Counted from the stretch's first letter, positions 33,040 to 40,855 are shown. The stretch is DNA of 64,000 nucleotides from Streptomyces sp. 1331.2 (GCF_900199205.1 NZ_OBMJ01000001.1:5883001-5947000), one strand, 5' to 3'. The notes: a model not told the origin generated them from the sequence alone. A program made the numbers and translations.

Positions 33040-33702
33040 TCATGCCGGGGGTTCCGGAGTCAGCTCCGAACCCAGCGCCGGACCCGGCTCCAGGTCGAGT
33101 GCCCGGGCGAGTGCGGCGGTGACGGCCGCGGCGTGCTCGGGCAGCTGCCGTTCGGCCCAACTCGCTGCCAGGGCGAGGAAGTCGCGCAGGTCCTGCTCGG
33201 CTCCGGCGAGCAGCCGGCGCAGCTCGTCCGGCGGCAGCTCGATCACCGGGCTGTTCTCGTCGTCGGCGTCCTGGGTCAGCTTGACGGTCCGGCCGACCCA
33301 CTCGACCCGGGCGTCGGGGTCGTGGCCGAACCAGGCGCACCCCGAGCCGTCGGTGACGTCCAGCCAGGCGCGCCACTCCTCCAGGCCGGTGCAGCAGCCC
33401 GGGGTGAAGACGGTGCCGGTGGCGGGGTCGGTCACCCGCAGGCCGCCGGGGGCGAAGAGGTCCGGCATGGTGAGCAGCCCGTGCAGGAAGGCGCCCAGTG
33501 GGTCCTCCGGGCGCGGGCCGCGCTCGTCGTCCTCGTCGGGGTCGACGTCGTTGACGTCGGTGAGCCGCCACACCGCCGTGCCCACCTCGGCCGGCGTCAA
33601 CTGCCCGTTCAGCGCCAGGTACCCCCAGGCCTCGTGCTCACCCGTGGGCCAGAGCGCGAAGTCGTCGGGGGCGTGGATCTCCAGGACGGGCTGCATCAGC
33701 AT
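33040..33702 (-). CDS. Hypothetical protein
   Basis: A 220-residue cytosolic protein I do not recognise. Visible features: LEIHAPDDFALWPTGEHEAWGYLALNGQL at the start, an acidic stretch VDPDEDDERGPRPEDP near residue 55, FTPGCCTGLEEWRAWLDV near 105, and a C-terminal helical part IELPPDELRRLLAGAEQDLRDFLALAASWAERQLPEHAAAVTAALARAL. No signal peptide or membrane helix. Starts at ATG 33702 or 33696. It is convergent with the anti-sigma gene and 44 bp downstream of the DUF1990 gene. Confidence 0.7.
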   Translation of the reverse strand: MLMQPVLEIHAPDDFALWPTGEHEAWGYLALNGQLTPAEVGTAVWRLTDVNDVDPDEDDERGPRPEDPLGAFLHGLLTMPDLFAPGGLRVTDPATGTVFTPGCCTGLEEWRAWLDVTDGSGCAWFGHDPDARVEWVGRTVKLTQDADDENSPVIELPPDELRRLLAGAEQDLRDFLALAASWAERQLPEHAAAVTAALARALDLEPGPALGSELTPEPPA

Positions 33703-33746
33703 CACCCGGGGATGATGCCGGACGGTCCGCCCGCGCCGCCAAAGGA

Positions 33747-34259
33747 TTACCCCGCGTCCGCCGCGATCCGGGCCAGCACCCGCCCGCAGCGGCGGGCGAA
33801 GGCGCGCTGGGCGAGCGGGAGCAGCGGGCCGGCCAGCCGGGCGTACCAGGCGACGGGCCGGCTGAAGGCGGTGACGGAGAACCAGACCGCCTTGTCCGGC
33901 CCCATCTCGACCAGGAACGTTTCCTCGCCGCGGGCCAGGTGGCCGTGCCGCGTCCCGTAGGTGAAGCCGTAGCGGTCCGGGCCGTCGACGGCGGCCAGCA
34001 CCCGGTTCGGGGCCCCGGCGCGCAGCGGGCCGACGCCGATCGCACAGTGGACGGCGACGCCCGGGGCCGCCTGCTCCGCGTCGGCGTCGATCCGCACGCC
34101 TGCCAGCCGGTGCATCCGCCACCCGAGCAGGGCGGCTCCGGCGACGGTCAGCGCGGCGCGGCCGTGGCCGATCAGCGCCCGGTGCCGTAGGTGGTGGTAG
34201 CCGTCGGGCAGGGTGCAAGTGGCGCTGGCGCCCTGCTCGGGGTAGCTGAAGTCGGTCAT
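33747..34259 (-). CDS. DUF1990 family protein
   Basis: A 170-residue DUF1990 protein: FSYPEQGASATCTLPDGYHHLRHRALIGHGRAAL at the start, GWRMHRLAGVRIDADAEQAAPG, YGFTYGTRHGHLARGEETFLVEM and WYARLAGPLLPLAQRAFARRCGRVL at the end. The family is fused or next to YndJ in other bacteria. Its ATG overlaps the YndJ stop (ATGA at 34256-34259), so the two are coupled and probably act together. Function unknown. Confidence 0.88.
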   Translation of the reverse strand: MTDFSYPEQGASATCTLPDGYHHLRHRALIGHGRAALTVAGAALLGWRMHRLAGVRIDADAEQAAPGVAVHCAIGVGPLRAGAPNRVLAAVDGPDRYGFTYGTRHGHLARGEETFLVEMGPDKAVWFSVTAFSRPVAWYARLAGPLLPLAQRAFARRCGRVLARIAADAG

Positions 34260-35143
34260 CGGCGGGCCTCCGGGGTGGCGGTGCGGGCGGTTTCGGTGCG
34301 GGCGGTGGCGGTGCGGTCCGCGCTGAGGCGGCGCCAGGCGAGGAGGGCGCAGAGGGCGAAGCCGAGTGCGTTGCCGACGCCGTGGGTGGCGGCCATCCAG
34401 GTCAGGGTGGGGTGGGGGAGTCCGGCGGCCCGGCCGAGCGCCCACCAGAGGGCGAGCAGCATGGTGACCGCGAGGACGGCCGAGGAGACGGCGAGCAGCC
34501 GGGCGGCGGCGGCGTCGCCGGCCCGGGGGCGCAGCTCGCGCCAGGTGACCAGGCCGACCAGCCACATGCCGGTGGCCAGTACGAGGGCTCCGGCGAACTG
34601 CCACCAGTTGCCGAGGAAGTACCCGGCCAGCACCAGCAGCGTGCCCGCGGGGACGCTGAGCGCGGCGCAGCGGGCCGGGCGGGAGGCGGGGTCGGCGGTG
34701 CGGCAGACGAGTCCGGCGACCAGGGCGGCGGTGAACCCGGCGTAGTGGAAGTGCGGGACGGTCAGCGCCAGGATGTGCGGTTCGAAGCCGAAGAGCGGGT
34801 ATCCGGAGCGTTCGGCGACCAGCGCGACCCCGGCGACGGAGGGCGCGGCGAGTGCGGTGAGCACGGCGATCTCGGCGGGGGCGAGCGAGCGGGTGCGGGC
34901 CAGTCGCAGCGGCGCGTGCAGGGCGATGGCCAGGGTGCCCAGGGCGTAGACGACGGCCGGGCCGGTGGCCAGCGCGCCGCGAGGCAGCCAGAGCGAGAGG
35001 GCGCCGGGGACGGCGGCGAGCGGCCAGAGCCGGCGGATCCGGGCGAGTAGGGGTTCGTCGATCAGGGCGAGGCCGAGCGGGACGACGGCGCCCATGCCCA
35101 GCAGGACCAGCAGGTCCACCAGTTCCGTGGTGCCCTTCCCCAT
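34256..35143 (-). CDS. YndJ-like membrane protein
   Basis: A 295-residue integral membrane protein with about nine helices (LVDLLVLLGMGAVVPLGLALI, GPAVVYALGTLAIALHAPL, PHFHYAGFTAALVAGLVC, WMAATHGVGNALGFALCALLAW). The HFHYAG and THGVGNALGF motifs match the YndJ family. Role unknown. ATG 35143 has GGGGGG about ten bases upstream; the frame extends to an ATG at 35173, but that would lie in the palindrome at 35160-35173. Coupled to the DUF1990 gene. Confidence 0.85.
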   Translation of the reverse strand: MGKGTTELVDLLVLLGMGAVVPLGLALIDEPLLARIRRLWPLAAVPGALSLWLPRGALATGPAVVYALGTLAIALHAPLRLARTRSLAPAEIAVLTALAAPSVAGVALVAERSGYPLFGFEPHILALTVPHFHYAGFTAALVAGLVCRTADPASRPARCAALSVPAGTLLVLAGYFLGNWWQFAGALVLATGMWLVGLVTWRELRPRAGDAAAARLLAVSSAVLAVTMLLALWWALGRAAGLPHPTLTWMAATHGVGNALGFALCALLAWRRLSADRTATARTETARTATPEARR

Positions 35144-35159
35144 GGCGGGCCCACCCCCC

Positions 35160-35173
35160 TTGAACGCGTTCAA
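35160..35173. promoter_or_regulatory. Palindrome TTGAACGCGTTCAA, copy 1
   Basis: Perfect 14-bp palindrome 17 bases upstream of the chosen YndJ start. An identical copy lies 46 bp further upstream. Probably the operator of a TetR- or GntR-type regulator not encoded next door. Confidence 0.7.
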
Positions 35174-35205
35174 ATGAGCTTCGCCGCCGACTCTACGCCG
35201 TCGAC

Positions 35206-35219
35206 TTGAACGCGTTCAA
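35206..35219. promoter_or_regulatory. Palindrome TTGAACGCGTTCAA, copy 2
   Basis: Identical to the copy at 35160-35173. The 46-bp period is about 4.4 turns. No third copy was seen in the window. Confidence 0.7.
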
Positions 35220-35356
35220 CTTGCCCCCGGGCGGCCCGGAACTCGCCCCCGAACCCGCTCCGGAATCCGCCCGCGAATCCGCCCGCGAACCCGCTGCCTG
35301 GTGTTCACGCTGGGTGCGGCGCACTCTGGAGGAGTAACCGATGGAGGTGATCCGCC

Positions 35357-35626
35357 ATGCAGACTCTGGTCGGTTGGCACATCGAGATGGAGTTCCGTGA
35401 GGACGGTCCGCGGACCAGCGCCGCCGCCCTGCTCCGGCTCGGCGACGGGACCGAACTGCGTGCCCACGGCTACAGCAGCCGCCACCCCTCCGACCCGGAC
35501 CAGCTGCGGGTCGGCGAGGAGGTCGCGGGGGCCCGCGCGCTCAACGACCTCGCCTCGCAACTGCTCACCAAGGCCCACGGCGAGATCCAGGAGGTCAGCC
35601 CGGTCCCGACCCACCCGCTGACGTGA
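35357..35626 (+). CDS. DUF1876 protein
   Basis: An 89-residue protein of the DUF1876 family: GWHIEMEFREDGPRTSAAALLRLGDGTELRAHGYSSRHPSDPD, then VGEEVAGARALNDLASQLLTKAHGEIQ. Small dsRBD-like actinobacterial proteins of this family are of unknown function, some linked to hypoxia or stress. ATG 35357 follows GGAGGTGATCC, an unusually complete Shine-Dalgarno sequence at 35342-35352, so high translation is expected. GTGA overlap with the next small gene. Confidence 0.88.
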   Translation: MQTLVGWHIEMEFREDGPRTSAAALLRLGDGTELRAHGYSSRHPSDPDQLRVGEEVAGARALNDLASQLLTKAHGEIQEVSPVPTHPLT

Positions 35627-35832
35627 CGACCGCGCGACCCGGCGGCGACGGCGCCGCACGGGAGCCGACCACCCGCCCCCGGATCCCGCTGATCTGCCCG
35701 CGCTGCGGGCACGAGCAGCAGGTCGTGCCCGGCGGTCCGCAGCGGGCGGTCAAGGTGGTCCACGTCGGGACGGGCCGGGAGGCCTGTGAGCCCGGGGACC
35801 TGGCACGGGCTCCGGACGACGACGGACCCTGA
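35623..35832 (+). CDS. Small protein with zinc-knuckle motif
   Basis: A 69-residue protein whose GTG overlaps the DUF1876 stop (GTGA), implying coupling. The only clear motif is a C-x2-C pair in LICPRCGHEQQVVPGG, a half zinc ribbon, followed by a lone Cys (REACEPG). Termini are disordered. Unknown function; it may work with the DUF1876 protein. A chance frame cannot be ruled out. Confidence 0.55.
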   Translation: MTTARPGGDGAAREPTTRPRIPLICPRCGHEQQVVPGGPQRAVKVVHVGTGREACEPGDLARAPDDDGP

Positions 35833-35950
35833 GGCCGCCCGTCCCGCCCGTCCCGCCCGTCCCGCGTCTCGCCCCTCCCGTCCGTTCCGTACGACGCGAA
35901 CGCGGAAACGCCGAGCGCCGCGTCCGGCCGCATCCGGACCCGGCACTCGA

Positions 35951-36001
35951 CGGGCTCAACCACGGGTTCGACCGCGAGCTCAACCGCGAGCTCAACCGCG
36001 C
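35951..36001. repeat. 12-bp repeats GAGCTCAACCGC
   Basis: About four imperfect 12-bp units of CTCAACCGCGAG in the 207-bp gap between the zinc-knuckle gene and the convergent PPOX gene. A 9-bp run of CCCGCCCGT units sits at about 35838-35866 in the same gap. No gene seen. Confidence 0.6.
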
Positions 36002-36039
36002 CAGTCCGGCGCGCTCGCCCAACGGCTCTGCGACCGCCC

Positions 36040-36480
36040 TCAGTTCACGCAGTACGTGCCCGGCGGCTGCCACTCGGGCCCGACCAGCCGCTGTTCCAGC
36101 TCGTTCAGCGTGATCCGGATCCCGACCGTCCCGGCCAGCCCGACCCGGAACCGGCTGCGGGCCAGTGCGATCAGCGCCGTCAGCCCGTACTTGTTGATCA
36201 GCTCGGTGCGGTAGCGCGCGGTCGCGTCGGCGTCGCAGAGCCGTGCGCGGGCCGGGAGGCTACGGCCGGTCGGGCGTCCGCGGGCGTCGCAGGGGCCGAT
36301 CAGTACCCGGGAGTGGTGGCGGATCCGTTCGGCCTCGCCGGAGTGGGCCGGGGTCCAGACTCCGAGTGCCGTGCCGTCGGGCACCACCCAGAGCTGCGAC
36401 TCCAGCCGGCTGCCGTCCTCGCCGAAGGTGGTCAGCAGGAGGTATCTGCTGTCGGCGAGCCGGTCGGTCGGGTCGTGCAC
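36040..36480 (-). CDS. PPOX-class (F420/flavin-dependent) oxidoreductase
   Basis: A 146-residue split-barrel protein of the pyridoxamine-oxidase-like, PPOX-class F420-dependent family: SRYLLLTTFGEDGSRLESQLWVVPDGTALGVWTPAHSGEAERIRHHSRVLIGPCDARGRPTG, then RTELINKYGLTALIALARSRF. It should bind F420 or a flavin and reduce small substrates. GTG 36480 has GGAGG eight bases upstream. It lies 29 bp after the orphan qcrB and is likely in its operon. Confidence 0.88.
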   Translation of the reverse strand: MHDPTDRLADSRYLLLTTFGEDGSRLESQLWVVPDGTALGVWTPAHSGEAERIRHHSRVLIGPCDARGRPTGRSLPARARLCDADATARYRTELINKYGLTALIALARSRFRVGLAGTVGIRITLNELEQRLVGPEWQPPGTYCVN

Positions 36481-36509
36481 GATGTCCTCCCTCTGGTGTG
36501 GGGGGCGGG

Positions 36510-38120
36510 TCAGTGCCCGTGGCCCTCGGTGACCTCGCGGTACTCCTCGGCGGTGGGCTTGGGGATCTGCGCGTGCTCGCCGTGGATGCCGCGGGACAGC
36601 CTGGCCCGGGTGCGGGTGAGCACTCCGGCCGGGTGGGCGACTCCATTCTCGTCGACGGGGGCGGGCAGTTCGAGGGGGCGGGGCTGCTCGTGTGCCGTGA
36701 GCCGGTGCAGTTCGGCGGGCGCGAGCCCGGCGTGCACCTCGGTGAACTCGCCGTGCGGCAGGCGCTTGATGAGGCCGGTCTCGCGGCCGTGCAGCACCTT
36801 GTCGCGGTCCCGGCGCTGGAGGCCGAGGCACCACCGCTTGGTGACCACGAACACGGCCACCGGGACGACGAAGGCGCCGGCGCGCACCGCGTAGGTGATG
36901 GTGTTGAGCGACAGGTGCAGGTGGGTGGCGATGAGGTCGTTGCCGCCGCCGGCGAGCATCACCAGGTAGAGGCTGATCCAGGCGGCGCCGAGCGCGGTGC
37001 GCACGGGCGCGTTGCGCGGTCGGTCGAGCAGGTGGTGTTCGCGCTTGTCGTCGGTGATCCAGCCCTCCACGAAGGGGTAGACCGCGATGGCGAACAGGAT
37101 GACCGGGAACAGCAGGAACGGGATCAGCACCCCGAGGTTGAGGGTGTGGCCCCACAGTCCGATCTCCCAGCCGGGCATCACGCGGATCAGGCCTTCGGCG
37201 AAGCCCATGTACCAGTCCGGCTGCGCGTCGGTGGAGACCTGGTCCGGGCGGTACGGGCCGTACGACCAGATCGGGTTGACGGTCGCGATCGCCGACACCA
37301 GCGCGATGATGCCGAAGACCAGGAAGAAGAACCCGCCGGCCTTGGCCATGTAGACCGGCATCAGCGGCATGCCGACGACGTTCTTCTCGGTCCTGCCGGG
37401 GCCCGCCCACTGGGTGTGCTTGTGGTAGAAGACCAGGATCAGGTGCGCCACCAGCAGGCCGAGCATGATGCCGGGGATCAGCAGCACGTGGATGGTGAAG
37501 AACCGCGGGATGATGTCGTGCCCGGGGAACTCCCCGCCGAACAGGAACATCTGGATGTACGTGCCGACCAGCGGGACGGCCAGCACCACGCCCTCGATGA
37601 AGCGGATGCCGGTGCCGGAGAGCAGGTCGTCGGGCAGCGAGTAGCCGAAGAAGCCGTCCAGCATGCCGAGGAACAGCAGCAGGAAGCCGAAGAGCCAGTT
37701 GATCTCGCGCGGCTTGCGGAACGCGCCGGTGAAGAACACCCGCATCATGTGCACGAACATGGCCGCGACGAAGACGATCGCCGCCCAGTGGTGGATCTGC
37801 CGGATCAGCAGACCGCCGCGCACCTCGAAGCTGATGTCGACGGTGGAGGCGTAGGCCTCCGACATCCCGATGCCCTTGAGCGGCACGTACGAGCCGTCGT
37901 AGATCACCTCGCCCATGCTCGGCTTGAAGAACAGGGTCAGGTAGACGCCGGTCAGGATGATGATCAGGAAGGTGTAGAGGCAGATCTCGCCCAGCATGAA
38001 GGACCAGTGGTCCGGGAAGATCTTCCGCAGGTTGGCCCTGGCCAGGGTGTAGATCCCCAGCCGGCCGTCCGCCCAGTCGGCGGCCCGCTGCCCCCGCCCT
38101 GGGCTCTGTTTCCGGGTCAT
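36510..38120 (-). CDS. qcrB: Orphan cytochrome b subunit of the bc1 complex
   Basis: A 536-residue cytochrome b of the actinobacterial menaquinol-cytochrome c oxidoreductase type. Eight or nine helices are clear. Haem-ligand histidines are in LIRQIHHWAAIVFVAAMFVHMMRVFF and in FFTIHVLLIPGIMLGLLVAHL, and the quinol-site motif is PDWY, as in actinobacteria. A C-terminal extension of about 120 residues follows. No qcrA, qcrC or cta gene flanks it, so this is a second, stand-alone copy. ATG 38120. Its promoter carries operators similar to those of the TetR gene at 40098-40778. A PPOX gene follows. Confidence 0.93.
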   Translation of the reverse strand: MTRKQSPGRGQRAADWADGRLGIYTLARANLRKIFPDHWSFMLGEICLYTFLIIILTGVYLTLFFKPSMGEVIYDGSYVPLKGIGMSEAYASTVDISFEVRGGLLIRQIHHWAAIVFVAAMFVHMMRVFFTGAFRKPREINWLFGFLLLFLGMLDGFFGYSLPDDLLSGTGIRFIEGVVLAVPLVGTYIQMFLFGGEFPGHDIIPRFFTIHVLLIPGIMLGLLVAHLILVFYHKHTQWAGPGRTEKNVVGMPLMPVYMAKAGGFFFLVFGIIALVSAIATVNPIWSYGPYRPDQVSTDAQPDWYMGFAEGLIRVMPGWEIGLWGHTLNLGVLIPFLLFPVILFAIAVYPFVEGWITDDKREHHLLDRPRNAPVRTALGAAWISLYLVMLAGGGNDLIATHLHLSLNTITYAVRAGAFVVPVAVFVVTKRWCLGLQRRDRDKVLHGRETGLIKRLPHGEFTEVHAGLAPAELHRLTAHEQPRPLELPAPVDENGVAHPAGVLTRTRARLSRGIHGEHAQIPKPTAEEYREVTEGHGH

Positions 38121-38143
38121 GTGCACGCACCTCGGTCCGAAGA

Positions 38144-38165
38144 AAACGGGGAGATGCCCCCGTTT
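38144..38165. promoter_or_regulatory. Inverted repeat AAACGGGG-N6-CCCCGTTT upstream of qcrB
   Basis: Perfect 8-bp arms at 38144-38151 and 38158-38165, 24 bases upstream of the qcrB start and downstream of the probable -10. It could be a second operator or an RNA hairpin in the leader. Confidence 0.6.
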
Positions 38166-38178
38166 CGTACTGGCGCCC

Positions 38179-38201
38179 ACCTTAATCGGGGAGTGTTCCC
38201 C
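38179..38201 (-). promoter_or_regulatory. qcrB promoter with GGGGA-N4-TCCCC operator
   Basis: On the minus strand, operator GGGGAACACTCCCC (38188-38201) is followed at once by TAAGGT (38184-38179), a fair -10. The stretch from 38187 to 38210 aligns with the TetR promoter at 40801-40826, sharing CGGGGA...CCCC(G/A)CTTCTRCC on the plus strand. Confidence 0.65.
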
Positions 38202-38269
38202 ACTTCTACCCGGGGGTGCCGTCGAGCGGGGAGCCGTCAGTCGAGGTGCACCGGGTCCGGAAACGGCGA

Positions 38270-38307
38270 GCGGCCCGCCCGGTGTCGTGGAACACCGGAC
38301 GGGCCGC
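38270..38307. terminator. 16-bp hairpin after the DHA2 exporter gene
   Basis: Arms 38270-38285 and 38292-38307 pair over 16 positions with one mismatch and a 6-base loop. It lies 36 bp beyond the exporter stop and separates it from the qcrB promoter. Confidence 0.7.
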
Positions 38308-38342
38308 GTACGCACCCGAGTGACCCCGCGGGGCCCGTGGCG

Positions 38343-39887
38343 TCAGTGCACCAGCACCGGCACCTCGTCGCTCTTCACGGCACCCTCGCCGGCGCCCGCA
38401 CCCGCCGCGTCGGGCCGGCCGGCGTTGATGAAGGTGAAGGCGACGGCGGCGGCCGCCACCAGGATCCCGAAGGACACCCAGATCGCGGTCGAGAAGCCGT
38501 GCACCATGCCCTGGAACTGCAGCGCCTTGGCGGCCTCCGGGGAGGCGGCGGCCGCGGCGGTGACGTGCGAGGTCAGCCAACTGGTGGTCGCGCTCGCCGC
38601 GATGGTGTTCAGCAGCGCGGTGCCGATGGCGCCGCCGACCTGCTGCGAGGTGTTGACCATCGCGGAGGCCACACCGGCGTCGCGCGGCTGGACGCCGTGC
38701 GTGGCGAGGCTCATGGCCGGCATGAACGCGGTGCCCATGCCGAGGCCCATCAGGATCAGGCCGGGCAGGATCAGCGCCGGGTAGGAGGTGTCCAGGCTGA
38801 TGTGGGTCAGCAGGAACATGCCGATCGAGGCGACCAGGAAGCCGGGCGCCATCAGGTAGCGCGCCGGGACCCGGGTCATCAGCCGGGCGCCGATCTGGGT
38901 GGAGCCGGTGATCATGCCCGCCACCATCGGCAGGAAGGCGACGCCGGTCAGCACCGGGCTGTAGCCGAGCACGATCTGCAGGTAGTAGGTCAGGAAGAGG
39001 AACAGACCGAACATGCCGATCACGGCCATGCCCAGCGACAGGTACACCCCGCCGCGGTTGCGGTCCAGGACCACGCGCAGCGGCAGCAGCGGGGCCTTGA
39101 CCTTGAGCTCCACCAGCACGAAGGCGGCGAGCAGCACGGCGGCCGCGGCGAACAGGCCCAGGGTGCTGCCGGCCGTCCAGCCGTGCGACTCGGCCCGGGT
39201 GAAGCCGTACACCAGGGAGACCAGACCGGTGGTCACCAGCAGGACGCCGGGGACGTCCAGCTTGTTGCGGTTGCGGCCCTCGGCGGGCTCGCGGATCACC
39301 ATGACGGCGCCCACGGCGGCCACGATGGCGAACGGGATGTTGACGAAGAAGGTCCAGCGCCAGTTCATGTACTCGGTCAGCAGGCCGCCGAGGATGAGGC
39401 CGATGGCGCCACCGCCACCGGCGATCGCACCGTAGATGCCGAAGGCCTTGGCGCGCTCCTTGGCCTCGGTGAAGGTCACCGCGAGCAGCGACAGCGCGGC
39501 CGGGGCGAGCAGCGCGCCGAACACGCCCTGCAGGGCGCGGGCGCCGAGCAGCATCGCGGTGTTGGCCGCGGCACCGCCGAGCGCGGAGGCCAGGGCGAAG
39601 CCGGTCAGGCCGACGATGAAGGTCCGCTTGCGGCCCCACAGGTCCGCGATCCGGCCGCCGAACAGCAGCAGGCCGCCGAAGGCCAGCGCGTAGGCGGTGA
39701 TCACCCACTGGCGGTTGCCGTCGGTGATGCCCAGGTCCCGCTGGGCGGAGGGCAGGGCGATGTTCACGATGGTCGCGTCGAGAACGACCATCAGCTGGGC
39801 GAGGCCGATGAATATCAGCGCCTTCCAGCGCCGGGGATCGGGCAGCGTCGCCGGTCGGGCGTCGGTTCGAGACATGGGGGTACTCAC
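38343..39887 (-). CDS. DHA2-family (EmrB/QacA) MFS drug exporter
   Basis: A 514-residue exporter with fourteen predicted helices. Motifs: MVVLDATIVNIALPSAQRDLG (motif D1), FGGRIADLWGRKRTF (motif A), ARALQGVFGALLAPAALSLL and GAIAGGGGAIGLILGGLLTEYMNWRWTFFVNIPF (motif C region). It should export cationic drugs or antibiotics with a proton gradient. Start GTG 39887, or ATG 39875 with GAAGTGAG upstream. It is on the same strand as, and 210 bp downstream of, the TetR gene that probably controls it. Confidence 0.93.
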   Translation of the reverse strand: MSTPMSRTDARPATLPDPRRWKALIFIGLAQLMVVLDATIVNIALPSAQRDLGITDGNRQWVITAYALAFGGLLLFGGRIADLWGRKRTFIVGLTGFALASALGGAAANTAMLLGARALQGVFGALLAPAALSLLAVTFTEAKERAKAFGIYGAIAGGGGAIGLILGGLLTEYMNWRWTFFVNIPFAIVAAVGAVMVIREPAEGRNRNKLDVPGVLLVTTGLVSLVYGFTRAESHGWTAGSTLGLFAAAAVLLAAFVLVELKVKAPLLPLRVVLDRNRGGVYLSLGMAVIGMFGLFLFLTYYLQIVLGYSPVLTGVAFLPMVAGMITGSTQIGARLMTRVPARYLMAPGFLVASIGMFLLTHISLDTSYPALILPGLILMGLGMGTAFMPAMSLATHGVQPRDAGVASAMVNTSQQVGGAIGTALLNTIAASATTSWLTSHVTAAAAASPEAAKALQFQGMVHGFSTAIWVSFGILVAAAAVAFTFINAGRPDAAGAGAGEGAVKSDEVPVLVH

Positions 39888-40026
39888 TTCACGGTGCGTG
39901 GTGCGTGAAAACGGTCGACTGCCGTACGGGAACGGCGGACCGCCGTACGGTGAAAAGGCTTGCGGGAAAGGCGTGTTGAAGGCGTGTGCAGGCGCGGCCG
40001 CAGGGCGCGGCGCAGCGACGCCGGTC

Positions 40027-40068
40027 GGTCGGTGCCGGCGGGTCAGTGCCGGCTGGTCAGTGCCGGTG
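40027..40068. repeat. Three tandem 14-bp repeats GGTCAGTGCCGGYK
   Basis: Three 14-bp units (GGTCGGTGCCGGCG, GGTCAGTGCCGGCT, GGTCAGTGCCGGTG) without gaps between the TetR and exporter genes; further CGGTCGG copies continue to 40080. They lie in the TetR-exporter spacer and could affect read-through. Confidence 0.8.
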
Positions 40069-40097
40069 GTCGGTCGGTTCTGGGATCGGTGCTCGGA

Positions 40098-40778
40098 TCA
40101 GTTCTGGGGCTGGAAGTCCTCGAAGGTCGCGGCCCGGCCGGGCAGCGCCGAACGGGCCGGCGCGCGCATGCCGTCCAGGAACAGCTGCAGGTGCCGGTGG
40201 ACGAACTCCTCCAGCAGGCCGCAGGAGGTGCCCGGCAGCGGTCGGGTCAGCTGGCCCATCGCGATGAACAGGTCACCGTGGTCGACGTCCGGCCGCAGTT
40301 CGCCCGCGGCCCGGGCGCGCTCCATCAGTCCGCTCACAGCGGACCGCAGGCGCTCTCGGATCTCGGTCAACTCCGGGTCGTACGGGTCGACATGGCTGGT
40401 GAACAACGGGCAGAGTCCGCCGACCTTCTCCGCGACGGCCGCGTGCGCGAACCGCTGCAGGGCGTCGAACGGGCCGCTGCCGTCAGGGGTGTCCGCCTCC
40501 ACCGTCGCCGTCTCGGCGAGGGCCAGGATGCGGTTCTTGACGAGCAGCGCCACCTCGCGGATCAGCGCCATCCGGTCCGGGAAGTTCCGGTACAAGGTGG
40601 CGTTGCCGACCCCCGCCCGCTTCGCGATCTCGTCCAGCGGCACATCCGCACCGTGCTCGACGAACGCGTCCCGGGCCGCCACCACGATCCGCTCCCGGTT
40701 CCGGCTCGCGTCGGCACGCAACTTCGGCGTGCGGACGCTCCCCGCGGGACGGACCGACTCAGCGGCTGCGGTGGTCAC
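40098..40778 (-). CDS. TetR-family regulator
   Basis: A 226-residue TetR regulator. The HTH lies at about residues 28-75 (RNRERIVVAARDAFVEHGADVPLDEIAKRAGVGNATLYRNFPDRMALIREVALL). The ligand domain includes the C-terminal part used by the SCO/PfmR-like groups (LCPLFTSHVDPYDPELTEIRERLRSAVSGLMERARAAGELRPDVD). GTG 40778 behind GGAGGAG. Its promoter has two GGGGA-N5-TCCCC palindromes, the probable autoregulatory operators. It likely controls the downstream DHA2 exporter and perhaps the orphan qcrB. Confidence 0.92.
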   Translation of the reverse strand: MTTAAAESVRPAGSVRTPKLRADASRNRERIVVAARDAFVEHGADVPLDEIAKRAGVGNATLYRNFPDRMALIREVALLVKNRILALAETATVEADTPDGSGPFDALQRFAHAAVAEKVGGLCPLFTSHVDPYDPELTEIRERLRSAVSGLMERARAAGELRPDVDHGDLFIAMGQLTRPLPGTSCGLLEEFVHRHLQLFLDGMRAPARSALPGRAATFEDFQPQN

Positions 40779-40792
40779 GACGACTGCTCCTC

Positions 40793-40816
40793 CATAGTAC
40801 CGGGGAAGTTCTCCCC
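40793..40816 (-). promoter_or_regulatory. TetR promoter: -10 TACTAT next to operator GGGGA-N5-TCCCC
   Basis: The palindrome GGGGAAGTTCTCCCC (plus strand, 40802-40816) directly abuts TACTAT (minus strand, 40798-40793), a good -10 hexamer, 15 bases before the TetR start. A repressor bound here would block polymerase. Confidence 0.7.
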
Positions 40817-40840
40817 GCTTCTGCCAATGTAATCGGAAAC

Positions 40841-40855
40841 GGGGAATCCGTCCCC
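40841..40855. promoter_or_regulatory. Second TetR operator GGGGAATCCGTCCCC
   Basis: A palindrome with the same GGGGA-N5-TCCCC form, 39 bp upstream of the first. The rest of the gap to the Uma2 gene at 41094 holds no gene; a TCCCGG and GGAGGAAGG near 41077-41090 serve the next gene. Confidence 0.7.
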
